Shown piece by piece: positions 13,962 to 26,563 of a DNA stretch of 64,000 nucleotides. Positions within the stretch are counted from its first letter, which is position 1. Each line of letters begins with the position of its first letter. A program made the translations under genes and the position numbers. Under the pieces are notes generated by a model, which was not told the origin of the DNA, searched no databases, and was given only the letters and a program-made list of their open reading frames with translations. Source of the DNA: Ifrita kowaldi (taxonomy: Eukaryota; Chordata; Aves; Passeriformes; Cinclosomatidae); the NCBI GenBank assembly GCA_013398055.1, contig VZRS01009635.1, positions 248,001 through 312,000 on the forward strand. Reading direction: 5' to 3'.

Positions 13962-16900
13962 TTCTCTTAAACATCAATGGTGTAATGCTGCTGTCACTAA
14001 CAATACCATGTATCATTAATAAGGCATATATAGAAAAAAAGTAAGATTTTAGTGAGTTTTTTGAAGGTATGACAGGGGTGGGCCCTGCTATCTTCAAGGT
14101 AACATCCACTATATGTAATGGTATGAGGCACCACATGCAAAAAACTCATTAAAAGAGCAGAAAATTAGGAGAATGAAATGGAACAAAAAGATTTACAATA
14201 CCATAATTACCTTACCTACTTAATGCTTTGGAACACGGATAAATGTCCTGACCTTTTGAGAGCAAAATAAGCAGCACTATATAAATCATTGCCATTAAGC
14301 TATTAAAAATTGTAGGTGGTTTTGCAGTTCCCCTTTGTACTATTTGAAATTGAAGGAATTTCTCTTTTGGTTGGCTGGGTTATTTTTTTTGTGTGTGTGT
14401 CAAGGCATAAGACATTTCTTCTCACTTGGAATGATGTTTCAAACAATGAAAGGTCAATTTGCTGGCTTCATTATTTTTTTCTGTGTAAATTAAGCTTTTA
14501 ATTGTAATAAAATGCACACTATTTCTCTCTAAAATCCTGTTAATCTTTTATTTTAATGCTATAATCCCATCTAAACTCTGTCTGGCATCAGCACAAAATT
14601 AAACTTTTCACTTTTCCCTCTCTTCAGTAGTGATAGTCAAAGAATAACTTTTGAAAGGAAGAGTTATCACTCACCATCTAATGTTAATGGAAGATATGTT
14701 TGGGGAAAAGAGTTCTACCTCCCTACAGCAGTTGCAATATTGAGTCTGACAGGCTCTTTATTTTAACTGTTGTGGGTTTTGTTTTATGGGATTTTTGTTT
14801 GGTTGGTTGGTTTAGGGTTTTCTGTTTTGTTTTGTTTTTTTTCCTTTGAAATCTCTTCATAGAGAAGAGTCTATGAGTAGTAACATCTTACTCTTATACC
14901 AGAAAACAGTGATACTCAGTTTTATTGGCTTATTTTTCTTCTATCCATTCTTGGCATACAGGTCAATATCCCCAAAATAGTTGTATCTCAATCAGCAATA
15001 TTCTTCTGAAGTTCTTTACTGATTTTAGCCATTGACATAATGTAAACTATTTGCACAGAATGTGTTAATGGTGTGTTACTATAGAATCTGTAACAATTTG
15101 GTAGTCTGTAGCCAGCAGTCTTTTTTAAATCTTAAATATAGTACTTTAATTGTCTTCACTCTTGGGTTGTCAGAACTGAAAAATGGATTTTCCAAATATC
15201 CCAGCTGCATCTTGTAAAGGCAATTTTTACCCTATAGTTTCCATTTCTTGAAGGATACAAAGGTTTACCATGTAACTAGAAGTTCAAATATAGATAAATA
15301 CATAAAAATAAAATGTGGGCTATATCTAGATACTTTGGCAAAATAAGCTGAGTAAATCAGTATGGGTTTTACCAACACGGTCAGATGGATAATTTTATAA
15401 AGAGACAATATATCTTGATGGCTTACTATTGTAATAATTCCTAAATTAATGACCTTGCTGTTCCATAAAATTTTACTGTATTCAGGATTTAAATATAGGG
15501 CCACCAATGCCAGCATTTATTACTAATAACTGAAAAATGTAATACCAAATGAATGTTCAGCAATCTTTCTGCTGGAATTTAATGAGGGTGAGATGGTAGA
15601 TACTAAGTAAACTCTTTGATGCTTGCTGAGAGGAAAGAAACAAGAATGGAGAGAAATACTAACCGCTCAGCAATCATAAATCTGTCTCTAAATATTTGTA
15701 AACCTGAGACTTAAATTCATAGTTTGAAGCTCAAATACATTGGTCTCAGTCTTCCCCTGAAGTTCAAACAATAGGCTTTTATTTCAAAATAAGATGAAGA
15801 GAGATTCTGGAGTTTACACTTTTCTCAGCAGAATATTACTCCAAGAAATAAGAAACCTTGCAAAGCTACCTTTCTGTGAGTATAAGATCATGAGATGGCT
15901 TCCCTTAACTTCAAACTTACTTTTGCTTTGACACTCAGACCTTCCTTGGTGATAGAACACGTATCAGACTAAGAAAGGCACACCACGCAAGTCTCTCAAG
16001 TCTGGCAGGAACACAACCAATCATGCAGATACACTCGTGCGTGGTTATCACAACACCACCATTATGACAGGTTCTATGGCCATGCTCAGTTCATCCTGGA
16101 AGTCTGTGTCACTGATTGAAATCAACACCTCACAGGGGGACATGGAGATATTTCTGTTGTGCAGGTCTGAGTAACAACACAGGAAAAACTTATGTTCCCA
16201 AAATAACTAGCATCCAATGAAATTAATTTTTTGTTATAAAACGAATATTTTTCTAAAGCTTAAATATTTAAGGAAAAATGTGAAATTTTTTCCTTAGAAA
16301 TCAACAGCTAAATATTGTATACTACAGTTTTCCTTACCATTTTTTATTTTCAGTCATATTTAAAAGGTCTGTGTATATCAATTAATACAGGTAAATTTAC
16401 AGTTGTCAAAGTAAAATATTGGCAAGAACCAGATTTTCACTTTCTGAATGCTATTGATTAGATTTGTTTCTATCTCAATCTCTCCTTATTCTTTTATTAA
16501 TTTTTTTATCTCTCATCAGGTCACATAAATGTAGTACCTTTTAAAATTGAGTGACCAGTGCTTGCAATTGGTGAATGAACATGCACATGTGACCATCTAA
16601 ACAAAAACTAACAAAATTTGTCCACCATATCATCTTTCATCCTTTATGTTCTACATTTTGTAAAACAAAAGAAGATGCAATCCATTAAGTTGTTTAACCT
16701 ATGGAAAGTGTGTGTGCGTAAGACTCACTGGGAGAAAAATGTGGAAAGCTATACAGACATAAACTTACTGCATAAGAATGCCTGGCTTGGCCTTGGAAAC
16801 TACAATACTTTTTTTCTGGACGGCAGAATGAGTGGCAAACCTAAGTGTGTGGCTTTTTGACACTCATATTCTAATCTGAGACTAGAAAAGCCTGCATACA

Positions 16901-18165
16901 ACCATGGATGAGGCCCTGCACCTTGCCTCAGAAGTTTTGCTCTGGTAGAATATAGAAGAAATGGTAATGTAATGCATAAAAGCAAGTATAAGTATGTTTG
17001 ATAGACATTGCTGAGATGTCTACTCAGAGTGATCTGATTCCTTGGGCGATCTATTGGACAAAAAAAATGTGGGGTTTTTTTCCTGTGAAAACGTTACAAT
17101 TTTCTACTTCTTATAACATAAATATTAATAAATGCTGAGATAGGGACAGGAAACACAAACACTTGTTTAGAAATGGATGCTTTCCATTTTTGTCTAAATT
17201 TTGAAACTTTTTTTGATCATAACAAAAATATTAGCTTATAAAAAATGAATTTTTAGCCTTTCTTTTTTGTTTGGATTCAGATTCTCAAATTTATTTGACA
17301 AACCTAAAACTCAAAAAAAACCCAGTCATTAGAATGTAATCATTCTTTACTAAGAGAACAGCATAATTCATCAGAAGCATATTTCCTGGAAAAAAAATGC
17401 ATTAAAAACACCATTTTCTGTTCAAAATGTCCCAAAATATCTTTTCTTAAATAGAGCTTCTTCCTATTTCACACGAAAAATCAAGTCAGAAGGAAAAAAT
17501 GAAATACAGAGTTTGCTGGGGAGTAGTCCTTAGCAAAAATAGTCTTCAAGGTGCAGTTCATCAAGATTTTACAGGGAATAGCTATTCAGCTGATTGTTTA
17601 AAACCAACCATTCCACAGAAGCTTTTTCTCTGAAAGGCTAATTGTTTGCAGTAGAATTGTCTCAGTTAACTACTTCTTGTGGCTTTTCACTGCTACTTTA
17701 ACAGTGTGATAAATTTAACAGATTGTTAATGCTATGAAACTGACAACAAGAAACTGCTTAATAACTTTCTCTTGATTTTTTTAACTGAAATGTAGCTTCA
17801 GTGACTTAGAAACATTCTCATTAGAAAAAAAAAATGAACACGAATTTTCAGTCACTAAAAATGATGAGTCTTCTTCACAGTTCATAAAATATCTCCGTCC
17901 CATCTTTAATACTAGTTATTTAATTTATTAATTATTCATCTTCTGTGTTTACCATTAGTTTTAATTCTTGCTATAAATGAGAGTGACAGTGCAGGAAATG
18001 AGGGGTGAATAGGCGAGGGGAAAAGAGCTTAACTGTGGTTCTTACCACCATCAACTAATCACAGGATGTGAAATATTTCAAGAAATAAAAGGAAATTATA
18101 CCCACTCATCTTTTCTTTATTCCAGAAATTCTCTCTCATAGAGGAAGTTACAGTCAAATATGAAG
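13962..18165. other. AT-rich non-coding DNA, no gene seen
   Basis: No gene or recognisable transposon. A T/G-rich low-complexity patch lies at about 14765-14843. The interval 15950-16150 is slightly GC-richer but has no long frame. The interval 17590-17760 looks like unique, mixed-composition vertebrate non-coding DNA. Confidence 0.55.
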
Positions 18166-18290
18166 AGATCCCAAACAAATCAAACCACAAATAAATAGAA
18201 ATCCCAAATAAGAAAGCAAACAAAATAAACCAAAACAGCAAAACAAAATGAAACAAAAAAATAACCAGAAGGAAACTGAAACAAGTTAAA
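18166..18290. repeat. A-rich low-complexity tract
   Basis: The + strand is a run of A-rich words with AAAC and CAAA steps. It accounts for a Phe/Leu-rich frame of 104 codons on the - strand (18059-18373), which I therefore do not call a gene. It might be the decayed tail of an old element, but no body was recognised next to it. Confidence 0.6.
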
Positions 18291-18539
18291 ACGCTGGTCT
18301 TCTTCCTCCCTGCAAAAGCGAAATGAAAAAAACCCTCAAAAATAACATACCTACTAAAAAATCCATCTTTCAAAACCTCAAAAGCTAAGATGTTCTATCT
18401 TTTGTTATAGATTAGGAGGAACTACCTGCCATGAGAGAGTTTGTAATATTTTTTCATACTGTAGGTTTTTATTCTGGTTCATAGACATCCCTGATTGTTG
18501 AACATTCATTTTTCTTGATGAGAAGAGACAATGGCACTA

Positions 18540-19245
18540 CTGGGAAAAATTTCTCTCCAGTGCTGTCTCTTTAGAGTTATCCAAGAAGATCACAGAACTG
18601 GCCAAAGTCTGCCCTCCTATTCTTGGGGTTTTTTTTCCTTTTTTTGCCTCCTCTCAGGATCCCAAACTCCATAATTTCATGGTCACCACAGCAAAGCTGC
18701 ATCCAGCCTTCCCATCCCCAGCCAGTTCATTCTGGTGTGTAAGTATCAGCTATTGGGTCCAATAGAGCAATTCCGTCCTCAGCTCTGCAGTCACCTGTGC
18801 CAGGATGTTGACATCAATGAACTCTAGAAATTTTCTGGCTTATTTTTGTCATGCCGTGTTGTTCTTCCAGCAGGTATGGGACCAGGGCCTGCAGGCACAA
18901 GGCTTCTTCCAATTATTGAAGAAGGCCTCACCAACTTCTACCTCCTGACTGGTAGGTCTGTAGCAAACACTCAACACAACGTCGCCCATGTTGTTCTGCC
19001 CATTAATCCTGATCAAAAAGCTCTTAGCTTGCTCATCACCCATCCTAAGGCAGAGCTCCACACATTCTCACTGTTCTCTCACAAAAGGGGCAAAATCCCC
19101 TCCTTGCCATTCCAGCCCATCCTTCCCAAAGAGACTGTATCCATTCATGGCAGCATGCCAGTTATGTGAACTATGTCACCAGAGTTGCATGATCTTCTTT
19201 CACATAGACCTCTAATTCTTCCTGTTTACAAAAGTCATTCTGTAA
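18540..19245 (-). mobile_element. CR1 LINE fragment: ORF2 endonuclease domain, degraded
   Basis: CR1 is the dominant LINE of birds; its ORF2 carries an apurinic-endonuclease-like domain followed by reverse transcriptase. Translated on the - strand, this stretch gives, in order: an N-terminal KQEELE motif (about 19230), an SHNW segment (about 19170), the hallmark VCYRP motif with an EAFF helix after it (about 18950), CWKNNTA (about 18855), then GDHEIMEF and RRADFGQF (about 18680-18600). GDH stands where the family has the catalytic SDH, so Asp and His are kept and Ser is replaced. The segments lie in different frames with internal stops and a deletion after KQEELE, so it is dead. The reverse transcriptase part and the 3' end are missing. 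Confidence 0.85.
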
Positions 19246-20442
19246 GTTTGAGAAGGAAAGGTTCCTATTCCCAAATAATTTTTTTTAAAAGCTCTTTCCT
19301 GATCATTCTCTTCCTCATGAGCAAGTAGAAGATACAAACTCAAGTTCTTGCTTTTTGTTATTTGGAACAAGCTAAGAAATTAATTCACATATCACTGTAA
19401 GATATTTAACACTTTTTATCTTTGCTAACAAAGGCTGTCATCCGTATAAACTGCCTCATGTGGAGCTCCAGTCCAGAAGCCAGGTACCACATTTTAAATC
19501 GTTTGATCACCAGCTCCTTATACAACAACAAAACTTTTAGATTCAGAACACTCCTCCCTTTTACCATGCTGCTAGCTATAACCATGGAAGGAAAATCTCT
19601 TTGTGTCATTATTAAAGAGTGCACAAAAGTTATCAAAAGAACAGGATTTGGATACCTTGGGACATATGAGAACTCAAACCATCTAAGAATAGAATCCTCA
19701 GAGAAAACGTAGGTGAAAGCTGGTTCTTAGTGCTGCAGTCAGGTCCGGCAGGTCAGCCGCAAGATTTTATTGTTTGGTAGCTTCCTCTGTAAATGTCTGG
19801 TTTCAAAATGGGTAGCTGGATTCTCTTAACCTCTAGTTAAGGCAAAGCACCAAGTCTAAGTATTTGATGTTTCCCCTGTATTTACCTTTGGAATGATGTA
19901 AACTTCTGAAATCAGTTGAACTTTAAAAATATTTAATACATTGTAATATTTATTGGGAGTTACTAAAATAAAAGTCAAAGCATGCATATGTCTGTGAGGA
20001 ATACAGTCAAAGATACATATAAGATATTAACATTATCCCTTTGCTGGTTTTATGTAGCAGATTAAAAAAAAAATCCCCAAACTCTCTGAATATTGTCTTT
20101 TAGTAGGTTTTCTGGTATTCTGTCTTCAGGGCCGTAAGACAGACATCCCAGTGCCATTGGAACTGGTAGAACAGCTGAGCAGGAATACAGTTATGACTGT
20201 TTTTCATAGGGGTGTAAAGCTGATCACAGCTGGTCAATAGTTGAGAGAGATGGTAAAGATGCTGGTCAAAAGCACGAAACAAAAGAAAAGTCACAAAGAG
20301 GGCTGAATAATTAGCTTTAGATATTTATTATTACTATCATTATTGTCTTTCTTCTTCCTCTTCTTTTTTTTATTGTTGTTATTATTCTTGTTGTAATTGG
20401 TTTTGTATTTTTGTAATTCTCAATGCTTTTGAGAGACTAGAA
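19246..20442. other. Non-coding DNA with one pyrimidine/TTA-rich patch
   Basis: No gene recognised. Frames at 19406-19712 overlap on both strands. A - strand frame of 64 codons (20100-20294) has a mixed composition but matches nothing I know. A low-complexity patch of TTA, TTC and TTG steps occupies about 20320-20400, just before a probable LTR. Confidence 0.5.
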
Positions 20443-21140
20443 TGCTAATGGCTCAAATAATCTGGGTGCCAGCTGATGATGTGCAAAGTAACTGCTCAGC
20501 TGCAGAGGGCATGAACACCTGGCACCTCAGGCTACAAGCTGGGTGTTGAACAAGATAAGGGAAGGAGCTGATAAGAGGCGGATTATGCTCTTTAACATGG
20601 CCAAAGTCCTTGCTCAAATGGCTCAGCTGTGAAAACTCCTTTGTTGAGAAATACTGGGACATTCACAGGTAGCCTGAAGGCTCATGGGCTATAATGGGCC
20701 ATAAATTATTCAACCGCTGACATAAGAGGCAGCTGTAACATCTTAGGTCATCAAAGACTCCAGAAGTGTCCCTTGATGTGAAGTATTACATCATCCACTG
20801 CAAAACTCCGTGCCCTACGGAAAGTATCTGTGTGTCCCCACCTTAACCCGAGTGAATATAAACCCCGTGGATGGTGTATTTTGGTGGTTTCCCTCACGGG
20901 ATCAAGACGGTGACTGTCACTTTGACCAACCAACACTGAAATTGCAACAACAAAGTCTTGTCATGTAGTCCTCGGGTGGTGGGATCTTTCTACTCTTTTC
21001 CTTCTCTGTTTTCTTAAACGATATTTTTACGATTTTATATTTCCATATTACTATAGATAGATACATACCTGCTTTCCATCGCAACCAAATTGCTCCAAAA
21101 TAAAACCTACATATAAGTATTTGCAAACACCAATGACTCA
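20443..21140 (+). mobile_element. Probable solo LTR of an avian endogenous retrovirus, + orientation
   Basis: The interval is compositionally distinct from its AT-rich surroundings. It has a promoter-like layout: GC-richer U3-like DNA, a TATA-like AATATAAA at 20855-20862, a short CG-containing stretch, and an AATAAA at about 21100. No retroviral coding sequence follows it, so it would be a solo LTR. TG and CA can be found near both ends, but I could not find a matching target-site duplication, and both boundaries are uncertain by tens of bases. It could also be another kind of unlisted repeat. Confidence 0.5.
20855..20862 (+). promoter_or_regulatory. TATA-like box of the probable LTR
   Basis: AATATAAA sits in GC-richer DNA inside the probable LTR, at the place expected for the U3/R junction. 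Activity cannot be judged from sequence. Confidence 0.4.
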
Positions 21141-22490
21141 GTGTTGCTTCCCTCTAATCTGCCCTAAAGGAACTTCAAACAAGAATCTGAGTTACTTTTC
21201 CTTTCTGGGGTGGGTCATAGCATTGTTGTTTTAGACTCTATTGGAAATCTGATCTTGCAAGTTGAAATTTTTTTTTCCCTCCAAAATAGACCTGTCCTAA
21301 GAAGCCTATTTTCAGGCTGAAAAGGGCAGCATCTTTTCTGTGTGTCTGCCTATGTCTCCTTTCTGTTTCTCTGGAAGTGCTAGAAATTCCTGTATCAGAA
21401 GCATTTTCTACTGAAAAGGTCAGCAAAAATCAGTACATCTTTGCAATGTTTTAGGCTTTCATGAAATGTATATTTTGATGAAAATGTGTAATCCAATTGT
21501 AATATGAATATCCTTGTTTTACTGCTCACACAATCTCAGAAAGCTTCCACTACCACTGGAGAGTTGTTACTGGTGCTCAAAGAACTACTTTACTCAAAGT
21601 CGAGGTTGGGAGTTAGTTGTGGGACTCCTTTTTCATTGCTGTTTATGGCTTAAAGATGATAAGAACACTAAAAAATATCTGCCACAAAAATCTTGCAATA
21701 ACCAAAACTTCTAAACAGATGAAGTATTATTTTTCCATAGTCTATGTGGGATGGGCAATGCTAATTGTTATTAGCTCAGCCTTATGCTTTTTGTACTAAT
21801 AGAAATTTTGTTCCAACTCACAACACAGAACTGTGTCTCATTCCAGCCAGAGACTCAGATACCCCTGATTTCATAGCTATTTTTGTTTGTTTCTGGAGGA
21901 GTCAGAGCTTTTTCAGAACTTGTTGAAATCTGTAGCACTCACTTCCAACCAAGGTAACCAACATATTTCCTCAGCTTTCTTAATTTTTGTGAAAGTTTCT
22001 CTCTTGGGAGATGCTTAAAGAAGAAATATAAGATGACAAGTGCTAGTTGCATCACTTAGTGTGACACGCACTGATATGATGGGGACACAGGGCAAAGGAT
22101 TCTGCATAGATCAGATGCAGGTTCCTGAACAAGCCAAAATAAAATCTTAGCAATTGCTTTACACTGGTTCATGTTTCCAAACATTATTTTTTTCCCACTA
22201 GGAAAACAGCTGGCAGATATTTTTAGAATAAAATTTAGCAACAGCCCTGACATTTCTGGGTTTTCTATATAGCATGTGCTTGAAGACAGCCTCTAGTGTG
22301 GCTAATTCACACAAATTTGTTCATTGCTGTGGTGCTCTGATAGCATCTTTGATGGATTCTGACAACTTCCTACATCCCTTTTGTCCTCTCCACAGCATCT
22401 TCTTTATCTTCCATTATGTGAGAGTTAAACCACTGTACGAGTTTGAAAACAAATCAGTGGGAGATTGCAAGTCAGAATTATAATTTAATA
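21141..22490. other. Non-coding DNA, no gene seen
   Basis: AT-rich sequence between two LTR-like elements. Frames of 60-69 codons on both strands overlap each other, and none has a recognisable domain or exon context. Confidence 0.55.
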
Positions 22491-22494
22491 TGAA

Positions 22495-22952
22495 AATTAA
22501 AATAACTGCAATAGTACAAGAACACTGACAGAGCCAGGATACAACCTGACACCCTGTTGGTCAGGGTGGTGGTAGCAGTCCAGATGAAGTGGTTCTGTTG
22601 AAGCTGTGATCCTGTAGAAGGGTCTGGTAGTCACCAGAAGGTTCAAGTGGTAGCACTTGTCCTCTGGAAATCCAGTAGATGGGCTGAGGGTGGTGTTGCA
22701 AACCTCAGATTATATCCAGGTAGGAATGCTTGGTTCCTCCCCCTGGGCGGAGCATCTCACAATGGGATGATGTAATTTTATGAGCGATGCAGTGAGGTTT
22801 GATAGCCCATTAACAGAAGATATCTCTCCGGAGGGACTTATCAGGACTGTGTCATGGAAGAGATAAAGAATACTGCCCCACCTGGTTTTAACAGATGGTG
22901 ATAGAATACATACTCTTGGTTACATCTTATATTGTAACCTAAGACAACCACA
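22495..22952 (-). mobile_element. LTR of an avian endogenous retrovirus, - orientation
   Basis: On the - strand the block begins with the complement of a TAACCTAAGACA-like terminus (near 22945) and runs through AT-rich U3-like DNA with CG-containing words. It then has a GGCGGAG box (+ strand, about 22747) and a TATA-like GGATATAATC (+ strand 22709-22718), followed by R/U5-like sequence. I recognise this pattern as a multicopy LTR of bird genomes, but I cannot assign the exact family without a library. No gag or pol remnant adjoins it, so it is a solo LTR or a fragment. The ends and target duplication could not be fixed. Confidence 0.6.
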
Positions 22953-25921
22953 CAATTTTTTTTTCTTTTTTGTAAATGTAGGAGTTAGAAATGGTGTTAA
23001 TACATTTTGTACTGTTTTCAGCAGGCCTCTGAATGGACAAACACATATTTTCTTTGCCCACTTCTCTTTCTCCATTCCTCTTTCCCATCCTAATCACCAG
23101 TTTTGTTAAAATGGACTTTAAGCTTGTGGAATTATTTCAACTTCATTTATAAAAGTCATGGAAGCTCAGTAGAGGTTAGTGCAAGATTCTAAGTCACATA
23201 TCTTCATATTGTTGTCCATTCCTCTGTCGTTACCATGAGGTTTACAAGCAGGCACATTTGGAGAGAGTAATATGGGGAGAAATATTACAAATGATTTATG
23301 CATTTTATTTCTGAACTCCAAACTCCTTATGATTTCTTTTCCTGATAAAGAGGTGATAAGTAAAAAATCTGTTTTTGTTTTATTTTCCAGATTTCTCACT
23401 AGCTTTAATATAGATAGTAATAACATAAAAGCTAGAGGGTCTCTCCTGAGGGATAACATGTATGCTGACAGCTGAATACAGCTAGGTTTGCATTTTAAAA
23501 TATAAGGTTCTGGATTATCAAAGCCTGTTTGAAGACAGAATTTAAAATATTTAAACAAGAAGCTTAATTTTCTTCCTCACACCAAACAAATTTGAAGTTA
23601 TCACTATTAAAAGCTCAGAAACAGCACTTGAAATACACAATTACTGCTTTCCCATCCATAAACTGTGCATTTCTAGCAAAATTATCAAAGCTGTATGGTC
23701 TGTTGGTCTCATAAGGGCTCTTGGGCAGCTTGTGGAACCGGCTCAGCTGAGGATACATGGTCCTGCTTCTGGCATGACTAATACAGTTGGGAAATATGCC
23801 AGGCATCAGGCTCTTGAGGGAGGAGGGAAGAAGAAGAGAAAGCTAGAAAGAGCCTGGAGGGGAAGATCCAAGCAAATGAGCCAGCAGGCTTCACCGGAAC
23901 ACCATTTGACATTTGCAGGGCTGTAATGTTAGAAGCCTGCAGCTATACTGAAGCCCTGCTGCTCTAAGGGGCAACTCTACTGCAAAGCAAGCAGCGAACC
24001 CCATGGGAACAGGGTTGAAACATGGACATGAAAATGAGCAAGCATAACACATCAATACTTGTGTTGCACAGAGATATAAAGCAGTACAGGAATGGAAGCA
24101 ATAGTGAGCGACATTTGTTCCTCTTTTAAAGAAAATGTAAGGGATTTCATCTTACAGAAAATGCAGGTAGCCTTTTGTGATGGGAAACAAAATAAAATAA
24201 AAAAATCTTAGCTAGACAATTTTGCTGTGAATTTCCTTCTGAAGCATCAGTTAATGCAGAGGAACAACTGCCAGCAGTAGCTGCTATAAGTCTGGATTCT
24301 TTAATTTAAAATAACCTGGCAAAATAAGGTCACTGATATTGCCAGGAAAGATGCCATGCAATTTCTCTCTCTAAGCTACCTCAGTGCATATCAAATACAA
24401 TTCTCCTTTTCAGTGAAATGATAATTTTATAGCAAGCTGCCAGCCTCAATGTCAAAGGGATTTGGTTGGTGATTGCCCAATTTGAACCATTATTGTTTGT
24501 TTTCTCTCTCTTTTTTCTTCCCTCTTCTGTATCTGCTCCTGAAATGCCACCTACCTTGGGAAAACAGATTTTTATTTATAGTGCTGCAAAGATATTAAGG
24601 CTGCTAAAGTGAGAGAGTTCTTTAAGGTTCATGGCCAAAAATGCTGACAAAGCTGTGACTGTTTTCCTTCCCTAGAGAGAGGAAAAGAAACAGGGGGAAA
24701 AAAAGGAAAAGACCGACCCCAAACCTGTATCTTTTGTTCTAGAAGACAACAAAAACTGCAGTACTGATCACTGACAGTAATTTCTCTCTAGTGTACTGCA
24801 TGAGAAAATGAATGAGAAATGAATTATATGATCTTGTGACAACTGGCTTTCTGCGTGGCTGGAGGTAGCATTAAAGGCTGTAGGATTTCAGAGGAGTTAA
24901 ACAGTTGCTCAGCTGCAATGCAGGTAATTTGAATGAATTATTCTACTTTCAGTATGCAGTGTGTAGGCATGCTCCTTCACCTGAACTGGTCAAGGCTGCA
25001 GTGTCACAAAGGGTATAATTTCATATCCAAATCTGTTACAGGGAACACTGGCTGAAAACAATTTGCATTTTATGGATTTTTAGGAGCTTTACACAGATTG
25101 TGATCACCAGAATACTCTGTTCCTCTGCTAGAAAGGCATTTCCATATTCTATACAACAGGTATAACCCTCTGTTCAGCTAGTTCATGCTGTCTCTTAGCC
25201 AGACATGGCTGGCTAAGATATGCATAGTAGTCTGCATAGGCACAGCAGTAAATGTGATAAGTACAGCTGAGGGGTTGTTTATGTTGCGTGCACAAGATGT
25301 TGTTTTTCCAGCTTTTGTTTTTGGATTTTCATATTATGGGACAGTAAGACTCAAGTTCCATTACTTTCTACAAATAAAGCTATTAATAAACTGTCTTCTC
25401 ACATTCTCTACAGAATATCCATAGCATTATAGGTCATTTGGGTGTGTTCCAGTTTACAGGGATTAAAGACAATTATAAGAAAATTAAATCACAAAATATA
25501 AACATCTAACCCATTACCATATTCCTGGAAAACTGGAAAGAAACAGTTGGATATGTTTAAAACTGTAGTTTACAACAGGAAAAAAAATCTTTAATATCAG
25601 TTTTATCCTATTTCTGCTAAATAAGATGGTTTTGCGTAACTAGCACTAGTAAATAAAAAAGAGCTATGATTATTACTCTATTCGGGAAATACGTATCTAT
25701 ATTTTCTGTCTTTAACCTAAGATTTTCATTATGCTCATAGTTATACCAATGCTGTGCAAGGAAATGAGATAACAAAGAAAATTGTTTGTAACTTCTGGGT
25801 TGTTTTTTTTTTCAAAATCACCCTGAGAACTGACCTTCAATAAAAGGAACTGCCCTGTATTAATTTATCTAATTTCTACAAACGGTAGGGTCTTCCCTAA
25901 ACCTTGTCTTTTGAATGTAAC
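22953..25921. other. Non-coding DNA, includes possible conserved element
   Basis: No gene recognised. The longest frame (130 codons, - strand 23166-23558) has a poor composition and an overlapping frame on the other strand. The interval 23700-24010 is GC-richer and purine-rich. The stretch of about 24200-25100 is unique, of mixed composition, and lacks simple repeats or transposon features, which is the texture often seen in conserved vertebrate non-coding elements; conservation cannot be tested here. Confidence 0.5.
25917..25921. repeat. Left target-site duplication GTAAC
   Basis: GTAAC immediately precedes the TG end of the solo LTR and is repeated exactly at 26564-26568 after its CA end. 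Confidence 0.85.
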
Positions 25922-26103
25922 TGCATTGTTTTGACACAGCCTAGCTTTAGGTAGCAGAGGGGCCACAGAGATGGCTCCTGTGAGGAAGCTGCTGGAAGCT
26001 TCCACCATGTCCAGCAGAGCCAATGACTGATGGCTCTGAAGATGGACATGCTGCTGGCCAAAACTGGGCCAATGAGAGATGTTGGTACCGCCTCTGTGAT
26101 GAC

Positions 26104-26111
26104 ATATTTAA
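26104..26111 (+). promoter_or_regulatory. TATA-like box of the solo LTR
   Basis: ATATTTAA followed by GGAG lies about 180 bp into the LTR. The related - strand LTR has the same TATTTAAGGAG arrangement, which supports it as the LTR promoter element. Confidence 0.55.
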
Positions 26112-26496
26112 GGAGAAAATCAAAACAAAGTCACAAGGTTTTGGCTTCTAGTCAGAGAAGAGCAGGAGGTGAGAACATGTGAGGGAAAACAACGTGGCGA
26201 CACCAAGGTCAGTGAAGAAGGAGGGGGAGGAGGTGCTCCGGGCACTGGAGCCGAGGATCCTCTGCAGGCCATGGTGCAGACCATGGTGAAGCAGCTGTGC
26301 CCCTGCAGCCCATGGGGATCCACGGGGGATGCAGAGATCCACCCAGAGCCTGTGGGGAAGGTGCCCGTGCTGGAGCAGGTGGATGGATGCCTGGGGGAGG
26401 CTGTGATCCAGTGGAAGATCCAGTGGAGAGAGAGGGCCCCTGCTCCCAGGCTGGAGCAGCCTGTCCTTGGAGGACTGCACCCTGTGGAAAGAGAGA

Positions 26497-26497
26497 N
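26497..26497. other. Ambiguous base (N) inside the LTR
   Basis: A single N lies in a GAGAGA context. It may be a masked or heterozygous site or a join; no duplication flanks it, unlike the N at 30401. Confidence 0.9.
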
Positions 26498-26563
26498 GGC
26501 AGGGGAGGGTGAGCGAGCAGCTCTCATGGGTGCCTGGCGCTGGGCCAGTGTCAAACCATGACA

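Larger units (their letters stand above)
25922..26563 (+). mobile_element. Solo LTR of an avian ERVL-like endogenous retrovirus, + orientation, 5-bp TSD
   Basis: The element starts TGCATTGTTTTGACACAG and ends TCAAACCATGACA, so it has canonical TG...CA ends. It is flanked on both sides by GTAAC (25917-25921 and 26564-26568). A 5-bp duplication fits ERVL-type integration. Inside are a TATA-like ATATTTAA at 26104-26111, then GC-rich sequence with CCATGG and GGAG repeats. No internal retroviral genes are present; a solo LTR forms when the two LTRs of a provirus recombine. Several frames of 70-158 codons cross it on both strands but are by-products of its GC-rich composition, not genes. It shares its layout and many words with the - strand LTR at 62883-63898. 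One base, 26497, is ambiguous (N). Confidence 0.9.

Noticed and set aside
18059..18373. A 104-codon - strand frame rich in Phe and Leu that looks like a membrane protein
   Set aside because: It is the reverse reading of an A-rich low-complexity tract.
18846..19215. A 107-codon + strand frame
   Set aside because: It is antisense to the CR1 endonuclease remnant; the - strand translation carries the CR1 motifs.
23166..23558. A 130-codon - strand frame
   Set aside because: No domain, no splice context and an open frame on the other strand over half its length; composition fits AT-rich chance.
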